Part shown: positions 50,577 to 63,047 of the stretch, in pieces
How positions within the stretch are numbered: the first letter of the stretch is position 1
How the letters are laid out: each line of letters starts with the position of its first letter
DNA from: Ecdyonurus torrentis
Taxonomy: Eukaryota; Arthropoda; Insecta; Ephemeroptera; Heptageniidae
Length of the DNA stretch: 64,000 nucleotides
Direction: 5' to 3'
NCBI GenBank assembly: GCA_949318235.1
Contig: OX439131.1
Span: 35,668,805 to 35,732,804, forward strand
Position numbers and translations under genes: made by a program
Notes under the pieces: model-generated
Seen by the model: only the letters and a program-made list of their open reading frames with translations
The model's database searches: none
What the model was told of the DNA's origin: nothing

Positions 50577-53338
50577 TCAGTTACGGGGAGGACCTCCTCT
50601 GTTACTTCCTCCTCGCCCCCGTCCTCCTTCCCCACGCTCCTGAAATTGCACGTAAGTCTGAAGTAAATGATACAACCAATAAATTAAATCAATAATGTGC
50701 CAATAATAAATGTTAGTAGTAATGTTCAACTCAATTTGCATTAACATAATAGTGCAGGCTGTCTTACATAATATTGAGGGTATTGTGCAAATACAAGAAG
50801 AAGAAAAAAGCACACACGATTATGAAAATATATTTGACAATTCAAAAACTAAAAAATAATAATAATAATAATAAAACAATTTAAACTGTAAAATGGTACC
50901 GGTATATTATCACCAAACCTACATAAACCTAAGAAAATATGTAATAATAATAAGCGATAAAAGATATTGTCACAGTAAAAAAAAAATATGACAATGTTGT
51001 TTGAATTTAAAAGAGGCAAAGAAAAAGCAAAAAAATACAAATAAATAAAAAATAAATAAATAATAATAAGGCACAGTATTGGCCAATCATAATAATAAAA
51101 AGTAAAACAAAATGCAATGTATTTTGTAAGTAATGTACTGTGTTATTCTTTCCTACAACACTCATGCAAGAACAAATTGAAATGTTGCAGAAATTACTAC
51201 TTTTTTTTTTAACAACACTAAATTTTTAAAATGTGAAGGTGCTTACCTTTCCTCCAGACATGTTAACATGTTGTTGCTGTGCTTGCATTTGCTGAGTTTT
51301 GCGTAAATCTTCTTCTTCTTGACGTTTTTCATAGTGAGTAAAATCATCAAAAATAGACGTTGAATGCCTATACTGATGCATGATCTTAAGCACCTGTCTT
51401 CCTTTTTCAAATGGGACCTCTTGTGTATCACGTGAGTTGGTTACTGGCTTGCCCTCGTTGTTCTCAAGACGAATATGGCGTAATTGAACATTTGGAACAT
51501 CTTTCACATAGATCCAGCGCACACGGAATTGTCCCTTCCACTTATCTTGGGACCACACAGAAGAGCTAGCATGGTAGTCAACAGGCGAAGTCATTTGTGC
51601 CATTCCGCAGAAGTGTCCAGAACCATTGACTGAGAAAAACAGCATCACACATCCTTTACTTGCTTCACGTTCACGAAAGGCTGCATCCAGGCGTTTGTTG
51701 CCATGTTCAGTGCTACACCAGATTTCATATTTAATAGACCTGGGGGGAAAAGAAAAAAATAGTTGTATTATTAACAAATTTTATATTTCCAAAGACCTAA
51801 AATGTTAGGTACAGTATACATTTAACTGACAAAACAATAGCAAAATAATGCAAATAATAATTAAGAAAAGAAAGGGATTGGAGTCATCCCAAGTATAATA
51901 ATGTTACTTAATGAAAATATGATTATATTTTTGCAATAAATTACACAATTCAGGTGCAGATGGTGCACCTAAAATATTAGTACTACAGGTGTAGAGAATC
52001 AAGAACTGCTTTCACATGTTTTTGTTGTTGTTGTTGCTGGAAATCACATGACAGTGCAATTTTTATTAAGGCTGCGTTCGTAAACAGATCTGTCCACCTC
52101 CGGGAGATGGATCAGATCTCAGCTCTGGGATCTCAAATCCGTCGACTAAAAAAACGCTCAACAGAGCTTGAGCACCTCCGCCGCTAGGTACCGCCACCTT
52201 CTAGCGCCCGCTACAAGATACTACATACAAGATAGCGACACCAACTGGTCCCATGTAAATTTTAGCGGCATTGTGATTGGTCAATATTGATCACGTGACC
52301 TTCAACTCGAGCGCTGATTGGCTTAGAGGGTCATTTTGAATTTCGCGGCGGCCCAATTTGGTCGAGCGTGTCCTTATCTTGTATGTAGTATCTTGCCCGC
52401 TATGCATGCTATGCATGGAGATACCGCCAGCTCCGTCTCAGAACTTCGAGCTGCAGAGCTGCCTCTCGGATTGCCGCAGTGGATGCGCGCGCATAGCTCT
52501 GCGGCAGATCTGGCTCGCGGGATCTACTAAAAAAACACTCGGGAGGTGGCGGGAGCTAGATCCGTGGCAGGCGGAGCTGTTTGCGAACGCAGCCTAACTT
52601 GAAGTGAAATTAGCAGCTCTAAAATGCTTCTTGTAAGAAAAGAAACAAAAATGGAAATAACCTTTATGTATTATTATTTGGGATACATTGGCAGTGAGAG
52701 AAAATCATGCCAATAGTTAATAAGTTTCCAGTTACTTACCTGTGAATATCATCTTCAGAATAAGATTTAATAACAAAGAAGCGAGCTCCTTTAGCAGATA
52801 AATCATAGTCTGTGGGATTGTAGTTGTTCTTGCCTCGTAGTTCATCCAGCACTGGATGTGATGGGGCTGGTGCAGGGGGCAAAGGAGATGGGGCCACTTG
52901 TGGTGGAGGTAAGGGGGGTGGCGGTTGAGCCATTGGACCTGTATAAAACCAATATTTTGGAATGTATAAATTTATATTAACTACTATTCAAATGGATAAT
53001 AACTATTTTTTATACAAATGTGTGAAAAGACAATCACCTAATCCTTCTTATCTTTTTTTTTTATAATTTCTAACTATGATATTGCTTCGACACGAGCGAA
53101 TAGCTCTCTGAAGCGGAATAATATATAATGACCTCAAAACTGTATAATATGTATTCTATATGAGTTAAATAAAAAAAATAAAAAAAAAATATATATGTAA
53201 ACATTACAGAACTGTTTTACAAAAGTTTTGCACAGTTAATTTAATTTCCTTACATTTAATTTACACATGCTTAGCAAATATTTAAAAATATTACTTATTA
53301 TTTTGCTGACTAAAATAAAAACTTCTAAATTGAGAAGC

Positions 53339-53380
<42 letters not shown>

Positions 53381-56300
53381 GGGGGGCTTTATGGTAACTA
53401 TTTTGTTACATAGCAACATCCCAAAAAGTTACAAGTTAGGGAAAAGAAGAACATAAGAAGTGTTAATTTTAAAAGAAATAATGTGATATTCACATTAAAT
53501 GCAACAAGTACTCACAGTATTCTCCTTGTGGTGCATGCATGGGATGGTGCAAAACTCCTGGTGGTGCAACAGCCATCCCTGGCCCCACGGGACCCTGAGC
53601 ATACTGTGGTCCTGGTTGCTGAGGTGGCCCCATTTGAGGCGGAGGACCACCTCGTTGTGGGCCTCTCATAGGGACGGCTCCTGGTCCAGCTGCTCCCCAT
53701 GTAGCTCTCTGTGCTGGGGGAGGAGCTACAGGCTTCTGCCCAGCCCCATTTTTACCCTCCCATGTACCAATATCCATATTATGTTTCCCTGGCAGCATGG
53801 GAGGAGGCAATAAACCTCCGGCTTTTTTCTTGATCTGAGGTTGAGGTTTTGCAGGAGTTGATGCTACAGAGGCCCATGTTAGTTTTTTAGTTGGTACCAC
53901 TACAATACCACCTCCACCTGTAGTTGCAGCAGTACCTGCTTGTTGTTGTTGCTGCTGCTGTTGCTGCTGCTGTTGGTCTTTATTATCTTTGTCCTTATCC
54001 TTATCAGATAATCCTAAATTTTGCATCCCCTGCTCCACAGTTTTTACACGATCATCTGCTTGCCTAGCATACACCTCCCCAGCCACTGCTCTATAATAAT
54101 CATCATAATGAGGTTTATGACCTAGACCTGCTCCAGCTGCACCACCTGCAGCACCCCCTCCCCAAGTTGAGTAGTCAGTGGTGGCTGCAGCTGCTGCTGC
54201 ATTGCTGCCAGGAAAATAATTGAAAGTTCCTGTTGGCTGATTGAAGGCTCCGAACCCCCCAGTGCCAAACATCCCCTCCATGTTGTAGGTGTCGTGTGCT
54301 GCTGCTGCTGCAGCCATCTGTCCCCCATAACCTCCCAAGAACGTCATGGGATCTCCACCATTGGACCAAGTCCCATCCCCTACCCCAAAGGCTTGGTAGG
54401 GGAATGACGTTGTACCATAATAATTTGACATATAAGGATCGGAGGCCATTGAAGTTGAGATGGGTGTGCTGTAACCTTGCTGTAAATATAAAAATTGAAT
54501 AAAATTAATAACAATGAAACTTAAGAATAATAATAACAAAAAACCAGTACCTGATGGTGCTGAGTTCTCCATGTCTCAAAATCTTCATGCTCATTCACGT
54601 GGTCCTTCGGGCCATTTGTTACTGAAACACAATGCAACAAATGAATTTTTAAGAACGTGCGTAACTAACAACATAAAATTATTAAAAACCTTTGGTGCTT
54701 CATACTACTTTTTTTTTCTGAGACAAACTGTCTTATATGCGTATTAGGAAAAAACCATCGCGGTTAGTATTAATAAGTTTAAAAAAAATATTTAGAAAAT
54801 AGTTGGTAGAGATTAGAGCACGTTGAATTGAAAGTTAATAAAACGCGAAAATTCTCTAATTTAAATAGTAAATTGGGACTGGGATCAAATATTCTAGCTT
54901 GAGCTAGTTAAAAAGTAGACGTTAAAGGGATGCTGTTTTAAACATCTAAACATTGCAAACATCTGTTTGCAATTCTTCTATTCTCTCTAATAAAAATTAA
55001 ATGTCTTATTTATTTGAGCTTTTATTGCTTTAATCATGTTGCATCAGATTGTATGTCTAAATACCTACCAGAATGTAGATTACCTTACCAAATTTAACAA
55101 CCACACACGCACAATGCTGATATGTACCCCCCAGAATTCAGCAGTTAATTTTAATAATTTATTATTATTATGGGGGGGGGGGGGGACCATTAACAGCTGA
55201 GATACGGGAAAATTTAAGGTGGCGGGGGAGGTAAATCTTAAAAGTCGCAAAAAATCTTCAGCTTTTGAAATTGCATATTCAAGGAGTAAAAAAAAAAAAA
55301 AATGTTTAAAATTTCCAGAAATTATTAACGTGCTGAAAACTGGGGTATCTACCATACATTTACTACACACTAGGTATAGAACACCTAAATAGGACAGCAT
55401 ATTATTATTGTACAGTATGCATACATGTAAATACATATTACATTATGTACAGTCTTTTTCATTAAAAAAAAAAAATCTATTGGCATCATGGATACATTGG
55501 CATATTGAAATAACATGTACAGCTCTGGCCAAAAGTTCCCAAGAGGGCAGCGTTGGCCGCTGCTTTTTCTCATAAAGATAACATAGTGTGGTTGCAGGTT
55601 GCATATGCCAATCTTTCGGGAACTTTTGGCCAGAGCTGAACACATTTTAATGGAGTTTTGCGTCAACTGAAATCTCCATCTGATTGCATTGTATGGTCAT
55701 AACCCAATAGATTCAATTGTTTATGAAAAAGACTGTACATATGTATGTAAGCATCATAGTATGTATGTACACTACTCCCGAATAAATCTGAAGGCAGAGT
55801 TCGTGTCTCCAATAAATATATGGGGAAACTTTTACACAACCGGTCAGATTTATTTGGGAGGAGTGTACTATAAAATATGTATGTATGATGATGAACAAAT
55901 CCAAATAAAAAAGCTGCTGTATACATACGGTATGTACAAGATTCTCACAGCCGAATGTAAGGCAGCTTATTCATATGGATTTGATACACATAAACAAATG
56001 TATAATTCGTCTTGCATATTTATTACATATCCATACATACATCAGTCAAATAAGCTATGCCCATTAAAGCATAGTAATATGTATGTATGTAATGTATATA
56101 TACTGCATTTTGTGTATGGTACACATGTATCATGTATGTACAGGGGAGGCTATATCATGTATCATACGTAAATACTGTAGGTATGTATGTACATATGATT
56201 TGTAGCTAATATGTATGTACACCATGAGAGCTCATCGCCTACGTATATTTCTCCTGAAATCAATAATAAACTTTAATAATGTACATAAACAACGATATAG

Positions 56301-56477
56301 TGTAAAATTTGAAGATGCACCAAATGTCATCCAGCCTTGATCCAACACTGAAAGCGTAGTCAAGAAGATAGAGGGTTGTCTAGGATCTAGGACTAGAATC
56401 ACTTTTTTCAGATATACATTACAACCATAATATTGCACACCTTGGTTGCCTTGGCCTTTCATCCGCTGCAATGACAT
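50577..56477 (-). CDS. YTHDF: YTH-domain m6A reader of the YTHDF family
   Basis: Six coding exons on the minus strand: 56441-56477, 54551-54621, 53516-54479, 52740-52938, 51247-51739 and 50577-50639; phases fit and give 608 residues (human YTHDF2 579). The protein binds N6-methyladenosine in cytoplasmic mRNA. The N terminus [12 protein letters not shown] matches the family. Exon 3 is low complexity, with Ala and Gly runs and 12 glutamines near residues 205-216, followed by KLTWASVAS and [11 protein letters not shown]. The YTH domain covers about 408-545 and the aromatic cage is complete (Trp431, Trp486, Trp491, in KYEIWCST and VWSQDKWKG). The C terminus is RGG-rich ([11 protein letters not shown]). 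A longer frame that starts at 54572 is an artefact of reading exon 2 out of frame. Confidence 0.97.
52070..52594. mobile_element. Harbinger-like MITE, 525 bp
   Basis: Ends GGCTGCGTTCGTAAACAG and CTGTTTGCGAACGCAGCC, flanked by TAA on both sides (52067-52069 and 52595-52597). A 3-bp TAA target fits PIF/Harbinger. GC content (about 52%) is far above the surroundings. In YTHDF intron 4. Confidence 0.8.
54765..54933. repeat. Dispersed repeat, second copy
   Basis: Matches 12220-12390. It ends at the point (TTAAAGGGATG) where the 12.4-kb copy runs on into the hammerhead arm. Preceded by AAACCATCGCGGTTAG, a motif also found at 25778 and 8650. In YTHDF intron 1. Confidence 0.75.
55518..55640. mobile_element. 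Mariner-like MITE family D, best copy
   Basis: Ends TACAGCTCTGGCCAAAAGTT and the inverse; 123 bp. In YTHDF intron 1. Confidence 0.8.
55768..55868. mobile_element. MITE family E, copy 2
   Basis: TACACTACTCCCGAATAAAT and the inverse. In YTHDF intron 1. Confidence 0.78.
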
Positions 56478-57102
56478 TCACCGGTGCCCAGGAAGTGTGA
56501 AGAATCTCGCTGAAAGGCGGCGACGAAAGAATTTTTCTCAAAGAGTTGTCTGTCAGCCACCGTTGAGACCACGCCCCCCGCTTTTGCTCGTCTTTAATTA
56601 GCGAGTCCCGTCTCTAAAACTATGCACTTAATATTCACTTCTCTCTTCGACAGCAATTTGCACTACTCACAAGAAAATACATAAAATAAAAGCCAAATTT
56701 CTCTAGTACAATGTTACAGCGGTGATAATGGCCACTGAGAGCCGTCTCACTGCGCATGCGTAAGCAGACGTGCAGACAGACGATACCAACTTTGAAAATA
56801 TTGATAAATGCTAGATAAATGTCGTAATTAATATATTTTCTTCTCATTTAATTCAATAAAAATTTAAAAGAAAGACGTATCTGTTTTACATTTTTGTAAT
56901 TTTTGTTTATTATTATTATTATTTTTTTAATTTTTGTGCTGGTTTGCCTGGGCTTGCCTACTATTTTCTACTTCCGCTTCCGTTTGTACGTGGATGAAAA
57001 CTACGACGGTAGCCATTTCAGACCTCCAGTAAATTTTCGGATTTTACCGAATTAACCTTGTACCTGAGCTCGCTATCTGTAGTTTAAAACTATAAAGAAA
57101 AC
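56478..57102. promoter_or_regulatory. Divergent promoter region, YTHDF / RPL30
   Basis: 625 bp between the two start codons. The part near YTHDF (56500-56780) is GC-richer and contains GCGCATGCG. The RPL30 side has a pyrimidine-rich zone (CTACTTCCGCTTCCG-like) about 130 bp before the ATG, as usual for ribosomal protein genes. Confidence 0.55.
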
Positions 57103-60020
57103 ATGGTTGCACAAAAGAAGCAGGTAAATATAAATATGCGTCATGAAAGTAACAGGAATATGTAATGCTTTTTATTTTGAAGCACGTGGTTTGGAGGCCG
57201 GTTCCATATATTCCATTCGTTTGTAAGTTTGTTTCAGAATTGACATGTACATATGTATGATGTATTTTATTTTTAAATTTATTTATTTATGTATTTTGTT
57301 TATTTATTTTATTATATAAGTTGATAACACGTATGCTTATTCTTATAGGGAGCAAAATAATATTGTTGTAATTTACCGGTATCTTCTGTATGTTACCGTA
57401 CATCATACATACATGCCATATGCATACATACGTACATGCCACCAGCATGTACATAATATGTACATAATGTGCCGTACATAGAGTATGTACATCGTACATA
57501 TGTGTATGCCCAACCCTCATCCCATATGTCCCCCCCCCCCCCCCCCTTCCCTTATGTAATGTGCATGTTTGGATATATGATACATAATATGTTAAGCTCT
57601 GCCAATTTCAAAACTTAAATACTATAGGGTGGTTTCATTCATGTTAAAGTCGACGTCATAAGTGAGTTCTAAATAACATTGGCCGGTATAGGAAAATGGC
57701 ACATTTTGCCAGTTTAAAAATACTTCGCAATATTTTTTGAGAGCATTGATGCTGTTAACAGGTTGAATTAATACCTCAAGTATGCAAGAAAAATAATAAT
57801 GACCAAAAAATAGCTAATTCTCTAAAGAAAATAGGCAAAAACTACGTTTGTCCTATGCTGAGCAATGTTATTTATTGCTCAAGAAGAGCATCGAAAAGCA
57901 CTCAGAATGACGTCATGCACACACACCCTATTTAAACCACTCATTTTTCTATTAAATAAGAAAATGAACCTAAATAGTGTGTAATTTGAACGGTAGATAC
58001 TTAATCTTGGTAGAGTACAGCAAGTAATCTAAAATAACATGAAATTAAAAGAGAAAAATGATTTTTATGATTACAGAAAAAGGCTCTGGAGAGCATCAAC
58101 TCTCGCTTGGCTCTTGTAATGAAGTCTGGCAAATGTGTATTGGGCTACAAGCAAACCCTAAGGACATTACGGCAGGGAAAGGCAAAACTTGTCATCATTG
58201 CCAACAACACACCACCTCTTAGGTGAGGCTGAGAAGTAGACCAAAGGTCTATGGAGTAGCCTCTAGACTTGACTGAGATACAAACTGAATGTTTGTGGAG
58301 TCAGGCTGAGACGTAGGCCCGATAGAAAATTGCATTTGCAGTATACAACCCTTGGCTATTTTATTGCCAAGTTTTTATTGATTTTTTAATGCAATTTTCA
58401 TGCTATGCCTATTGAGTAGCCAAATTTTTATTTCAGTTATGTTTAACATTATAAACAGCTAATTCTTTCTTCGGGTTTTGTATTATTACACATTGGCTGT
58501 TTACGTGTAAGTAATAGTTACCTACTTGCCACAAATATGCAGGAAACCTCACATTTTTTATTATTATGATAGAAAATGTTCATAAATGAGACAGAACCAA
58601 AAGAATTGGAAAGCCTATTAGTTCAGATGAAGTGTAATAAAATTATAAGTTACCGGTACATGCTGTTAGTTACGTCCATAAGACAATCTGACCCCATGTA
58701 ATCTAAATCTGCAATCTTGAAATAGCATAATTAGTTAAAATACAAAGTTGTATAATAGAAAGTGGTGTGGTTTGCCTAGTTAGCACCAGGTATAAAACAT
58801 CATACAAAGAGAATTAAAACAGAAATTTTCAAGCGCCGAAAGTGGGGATTTTTTTTTGTTCCTCCTCTTCCAGGTACATAATGTAGTTTACAGTCACTTT
58901 GTATGACTTATATCAAAATTTAAAGATATGCAAAGGAAACAGTTCTGGCAACAGTAAAAGGGCATATTATATCACCTATATAATATATACATCTTGTTAA
59001 AATACGAACTCCCCCTATCTTGCAATGTAGAGAGAAATGTCATTAAATTATATTGAGACTTAAGTGTTACAATAATATGGTCTGATTTTAATTATTTTTG
59101 TTGTACTTACTCTGTGGTATTGTGTAGTCAATGTAAACTGCTCCGGAAAAAAGCAGTGGATGCCAATTTCCTATCACTTGGCATCATCTTTTAAGCAATA
59201 CTCAATAAAACAGTTGCAGTTAGTAACATACTTGATACACCACACCTTTATACAGGTTTTAAACTAAAAATGTAGACCCAAAAATATACATGAGTTAGAA
59301 ACAATAAATAAATACTTGTAATTAAATGTTACTGTTGCTGCTCTATCTCATACTTAGAACTTCGACAGATTCCGACCTTAAAGACTACTACAATTGACTA
59401 ATAAAGGAACAACTGTCTTGAGGCCAACTATAAGCGATATCTGTCACATCCACTTCTGTTTCTACTTACTATGCATGCGCAGAACGTTGAACTGAATCGG
59501 ATGTGAGCAAAATCGCTTATAGTTGGCCTCAAGACAGTTGTTCCTTTATTAGTCAATAGCTAAGTGTAAATTTTCTGAAAATCTGATCACTATTTTGATA
59601 TAGTAGTCCATCCTTGGGTGTCAATAGAGAAAATAACAGTTGGAACTTCAAATATTTGGTGAAAGTCCCAATATCTAAAGAAAGTGCATGAGAAATCTCT
59701 GTGGCATAGAAAAGACAGAATGTCTGGACTTAAGATAGGCATCTAGTTTCAATCTCTTTATCAGCTACTTAATGTAGAGGAATAGTTAATTAGGTGTGTA
59801 TCATACTAACTTCAATTAAAATGTTTTTGTTTACAGGAAATCTGAGATAGAATATTATGCTATGCTTGCAAAGACTGGTGTGCATCATTATACAGGCAAC
59901 AACAATGAGCTGGGCACAGCTTGCGGCAAGTACTTCCGTGTTTGCACTCTGTCCATCACAGATCCAGGAGACTCTGAAATTATCAGATCAATGCCAGCTG
60001 CTGAAGGTGGCCAGCAGTAA
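57103..60020 (+). CDS. RPL30: 60S ribosomal protein eL30
   Basis: Coding exons 57103-57123, 58077-58222 and 59837-60020, in phase, 116 residues (human 115). eL30 binds kink-turn RNA in the large subunit. Family stretches are [55 protein letters not shown] and [20 protein letters not shown]. The gene overlaps a candidate autoregulatory RNA structure at the 5' end of intron 2. Introns contain a family-G repeat and a family-F MITE. AATAAA is at 60039, 19 bp after the stop. Confidence 0.98.
57622..57935. mobile_element. Family G repeat, copy 2
   Basis: TATAGGGTGGTTTCATTCAT to ACACACCCTAT, about 75-80% like 40513-40814. In RPL30 intron 1. Confidence 0.8.
58225..58305 (+). promoter_or_regulatory. 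Kink-turn hairpin at the 5' end of RPL30 intron 2
   Basis: Two hairpins follow the donor site. The second (58268-58305) has all parts of a kink-turn: C-stem TTGAC/GTCAG, a three-base bulge TGA (58274-58276), tandem G-A/G-A pairs (GA 58277-58278 with GA 58298-58299), then a 7-bp stem TACAAAC/GTTTGTG that opens with a U-G pair. Yeast L30 binds a kink-turn with the same arrangement (bulge, GA/GA, U-G) near the donor site of its own intron to block splicing. The first hairpin (58225-58263; GAGGCT/AGCCTC and TAGACC/GGTCTA) has a similar GAGA/GGAG internal loop. Function here is inferred. Confidence 0.6.
59394..59557. mobile_element. MITE family F, copy 2
   Basis: Nearly perfect 50-bp inverted ends beginning TTGACTAATAAAGGAACAAC. 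In RPL30 intron 2. Confidence 0.85.
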
Positions 60021-60417
60021 AATGTACTATTTTAACTGAATAAATTCATTTATACTTAAATCAAGTGTTTATGTTAATAGTTCCCGACCATTGCACCTGC
60101 ATAATATTTAATACAAAATAAGTGTTCTACAAATAAAAATACTTAATTAACAGATAGCTTAGGAAAAATTAAGGAATGGAAATAATGAGCTCTTTAATAT
60201 CTCTTATTCCCCATTTTGTCATAATCTTTCTGTGTTCCTATCAAATCTTTATTATCGATTGCTGTATAGTTGATTTTACTTAAATATTTTGTTGTAAGTG
60301 TACTAATGTCAGTAAATGAGTTTATAAACATCAAGCTGTTTAAAATTTAAAGGAGGAGAATGCAAAGTTTTTTTTTTATTATTATTTGCTATTTTTATGA
60401 AGATTGAGTTAAATTAA

Positions 60418-60787
60418 AGCCCTTGTCAACTTACTTTTTTATCATTTAGAATGCTAGACTGATAATTACCATACCTTAATATCCATGAATAAGACACCAT
60501 CTCGTTGATTTTGTATTTATTTTCCTTTTTGCGGTTATATTACGTATCTGACGTCACAATGTACTGCCGCCAATCACAGTCACCGCTCTGGTCACGTAAT
60601 AAATTTAAGCCCCTCCCTCAAGTTCTTTACCCCTATCACGGCCCCATTGTGACGTCAGATACGTGATTTAACCGCAAGAAGAAAAATAAATACAACATCA
60701 AAGTGTTGGTGTCTAATTCATGGATAATAAGGTACAGTAATTATCAGTCCATTATTTTAAATGATAAAAAGGTAAGTTGACAAGGGC
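60418..60787. mobile_element. TTAA-flanked MITE, 370 bp
   Basis: Ends AGCCCTTGTCAACTTAC and the inverse next to TTAA (60414-60417 and 60788-60791). Arms of about 150 bp contain TACGTATCTGACGTCACAAT and its inverse. Between RPL30 and MAK16. Confidence 0.82.
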
Positions 60788-60792
60788 TTAAA

Positions 60793-61130
60793 GGAAAATA
60801 CACCAGTGAGGGCCTTAGTGAAGGGAGTCTCATGATTTGTCTAGCATGGAAAAAAAATTATGCATTCTGCACTTTTCAGTATTACAATGAGTGGAGCATC
60901 TACACTTACTGCTATTTTACTTACATCTGCTATGTTAAGTGAACAGCCGTCAGTCCAGTCACCATGCTGTGCAGAAAGTGTAGAAGCTCCACTTGTCGCA
61001 AAACTGTAAAGTGCAGATCCTTCTTTTTGACGCAGAGGCATCAACATATTGGATAGATCCAGTATAATATGTGGTATAATTATATTATCTGTGCTAGCAA
61101 GAAGTTCATCAAACTTTGGGATTTATGAAC
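60793..61130. mobile_element. Decayed PLE-1 ends with a hairpin between
   Basis: CAGTGAGGGCCTTAGTGAAG on the left (minus) and TCTGTGCTAGCAAGAAGTTC on the right (plus) resemble the PLE-1 tail. Between them 60865-61013 is a separate inverted repeat (CTGCACTTTTCAGTATTACA with its inverse). Confidence 0.55.
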
Positions 61131-61414
61131 ATTCATAACCCAGAAAATAGACATTTACAAATTATTATTATTTTTATATTTAATCAAGCAATAGAGGGAA
61201 ACTTAAGATTTTAGCTTTTAATAAGTTAACTTTTACCCCCTGCTGCATGCTAGTCTCTATAAATATATAATATAATCTAGGATACTTGGGTTTGCAAGCA
61301 ATTAAAACTTAAATAAATGTGTGGAAACATACTTTGGAAGTGTTCTTTGTCTTATTTTGCTCATACCTCAAAATTTGAACATTAAAAAACTTTGATCTAT
61401 TTTGATAAATTGAA

Positions 61415-61568
61415 AGAAAAGGATAGGAGAAAACCAGCAAGGGCCTTACCATAGTGAAGAGAGTCCCATAGTTCGGTGAAAATCTTGCTAGCACAGATAT
61501 AAAATAACTAACACATTGGAAATATTTCGGCAATCGACTCCAAGAGAGATATGGAGCGTGTTGATCTA
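61415..61568 (-). mobile_element. PLE-1 3' tail fragment
   Basis: Close match to 2660-2812 in reverse orientation, from ACACGCTCCATATC to the CCTATCCTTTTCTTT end. Truncated just inside the hammerhead candidate. Confidence 0.9.
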
Positions 61569-61700
61569 TTTTGATGTAAAATAATATAATTATATTTATC
61601 TAATTAATTAGCAAACATGCATTTCTATTATAACGTGCAACACATTTATTTTTAATTTAAAGACACAATAATATAGCACCCTGCAGAAGACACGAGACCT

Positions 61701-61810
61701 TAATGCTGTTCGTAAACCCTGTTCTCTGCTCCTAAAATGACAATCAACTTTTGGTTATATTCATATGGAATGCACATTTTTTGGTGCAAGAGAAAAAGGT
61801 TTACAAACCA
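61701..61810. mobile_element. MITE family B, copy 4
   Basis: TAATGCTGTTCGTAAACCCT; right end diverged (GAGAAAAAGGTTTACAAAC). Confidence 0.8.
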
Positions 61811-62405
61811 CACTCCTTGCACTCTCATTTGTGTACTCATTACTTCTACACTCTTCACCTCATCTCTCACCCCATTTATGTTCAACATTTTCGTACCCAT
61901 TAATTTATATATTGGTCTTCGTCGTTATACATGCTATCGCAGTGTGATCACCATTGTTTTAGTTCTCCAGTTATATGATGCTATGTAAGCCTTTTGTTGT
62001 AATAGGTTGCTAAATCTATTTCCCTCTATTGAAATAAAAATAGCTAATGAAGCAGATTGCATGATGATAAAAAAAAAATTAAATTTTGTGTCTCCAGTAT
62101 AATTTACTCGTATAAGAACAACTTAAAAAACATGTTTAGCATTGTAGAAGGCTTATGTGAGAATTTAACAGGTAACCAAAGCTGGCTAGGCAGCCCATCC
62201 CCTTCCCCCCCCCCCCCCTCTCGCCCTCAGCAAGTTGATTGTCAAATTCACTAAGGTAGTTAATCAATTAATTTAATATAAAAAAACAACAAGGAAAATA
62301 TCTTTAAAGTGTGTTTTATTAATGTTGAGACAAATAATCATAAATATAATTTCTGAAAAGATAGAGTTTTATAACAATAAGTTGTGGAAAAACAAAATAA
62401 TAACA
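61811..62405. other. Spacer and MAK16 3' UTR
   Basis: No gene seen up to about 62300. AATAAA for the minus strand at 62316-62321 is 85 bp past the MAK16 stop. Confidence 0.5.
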
Positions 62406-63002
62406 TCAATGTTTTAATTTTAACTTTTGGGGCAAGATGTCTTCAGTTTCTAGTTCATATTCAATTATAACTCTTTTTTTAGACTTCTTGCTACTCTTGC
62501 TTCCAGATGAAGTAGAAGGTTGGTCCTCTAAAACTCCAGGTAGATCCTATATATAACGTGAAAACAATATTAAAACTTGAAAAATAAATAAATATATCTA
62601 CAAGAATGAGAAATGGGAGTGAACTGAAGAAACACTCAGCAAAATTACAATAAAAAATATATGTTTTACATTGTAAAATATAGTAAGAATGATTATCTCA
62701 ATGGAGCTTATCAGTTAGGTGTGTGGGGAAAGCTAAGAGTCCCCTAATTTTACAATATGCTTATGAGGAAAAACATTATATTATTATTGATAAAACTACT
62801 CCACCGATGCTGGAGAAATTTAAATGACGGAATACTAGACATATGTTAACATGTTTTAAGACAGAAATTTTTAAAGAACTTTTTAAACCTATAAAATCAC
62901 CATTGATAAAAATCTGTTATCATACAAAAACAAACTTGCCTCAACATCTGAAACATCACTAGGTTCAGGTCCTTCATCCACAAATTCTCTCTCATCTTCA
63001 GA
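62406..63002 (-). CDS. MAK16: MAK16 homologue, last two coding exons (partial)
   Basis: Exons 62940-63002 and 62406-62546, phase 0, encode the final 67 residues. Mak16 is a nucleolar factor for 60S subunit assembly. The acidic stretch REFVDEG...PSDVSDVE and the end KKRVIIEYELETED match the family's C-terminal region (vertebrate REFVEDGEVDESDISD and EIEYEQETE). The intron between them has a GC donor (GAG then GCAAGT) and a normal AG acceptor; no GT fits the frame. The N-terminal exons must lie right of the window. The acidic-tail homology is short, so identity is good but not certain. Confidence 0.78.
62702..62905. mobile_element. MITE family H, copy 2
   Basis: Diverged copy of 44102-44315 in the last MAK16 intron, ends ATGGAGCTTATCAGTTA and ATAAAATCACCAT. 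Confidence 0.7.
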
Positions 63003-63016
63003 CTGTAAAAGAAGAC

Positions 63017-63047
<31 letters not shown>

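Noticed and set aside
54480..54572. Alternative YTHDF start (Met at 54572)
   Set aside because: This Met comes from exon 2 read in the wrong frame plus intron; the spliced frame from 56477 matches the family N terminus.
55689..56171. 160-codon frame rich in Tyr, His and Met
   Set aside because: It runs through a family-E MITE and low-complexity GTATGTAC repeats inside YTHDF intron 1.
58225..58305. H/ACA snoRNA in RPL30 intron 2
   Set aside because: Two hairpins are present, but there is no H box or ACA in the right places, and it starts two bases after the donor site, too close for a processed snoRNA.
60841..61047. Minus-strand frame with exon-like composition and a GTAAGT donor at its end
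   Set aside because: The same stretch is an inverted repeat (60865-61013) between decayed PLE ends; no family similarity was recognised.
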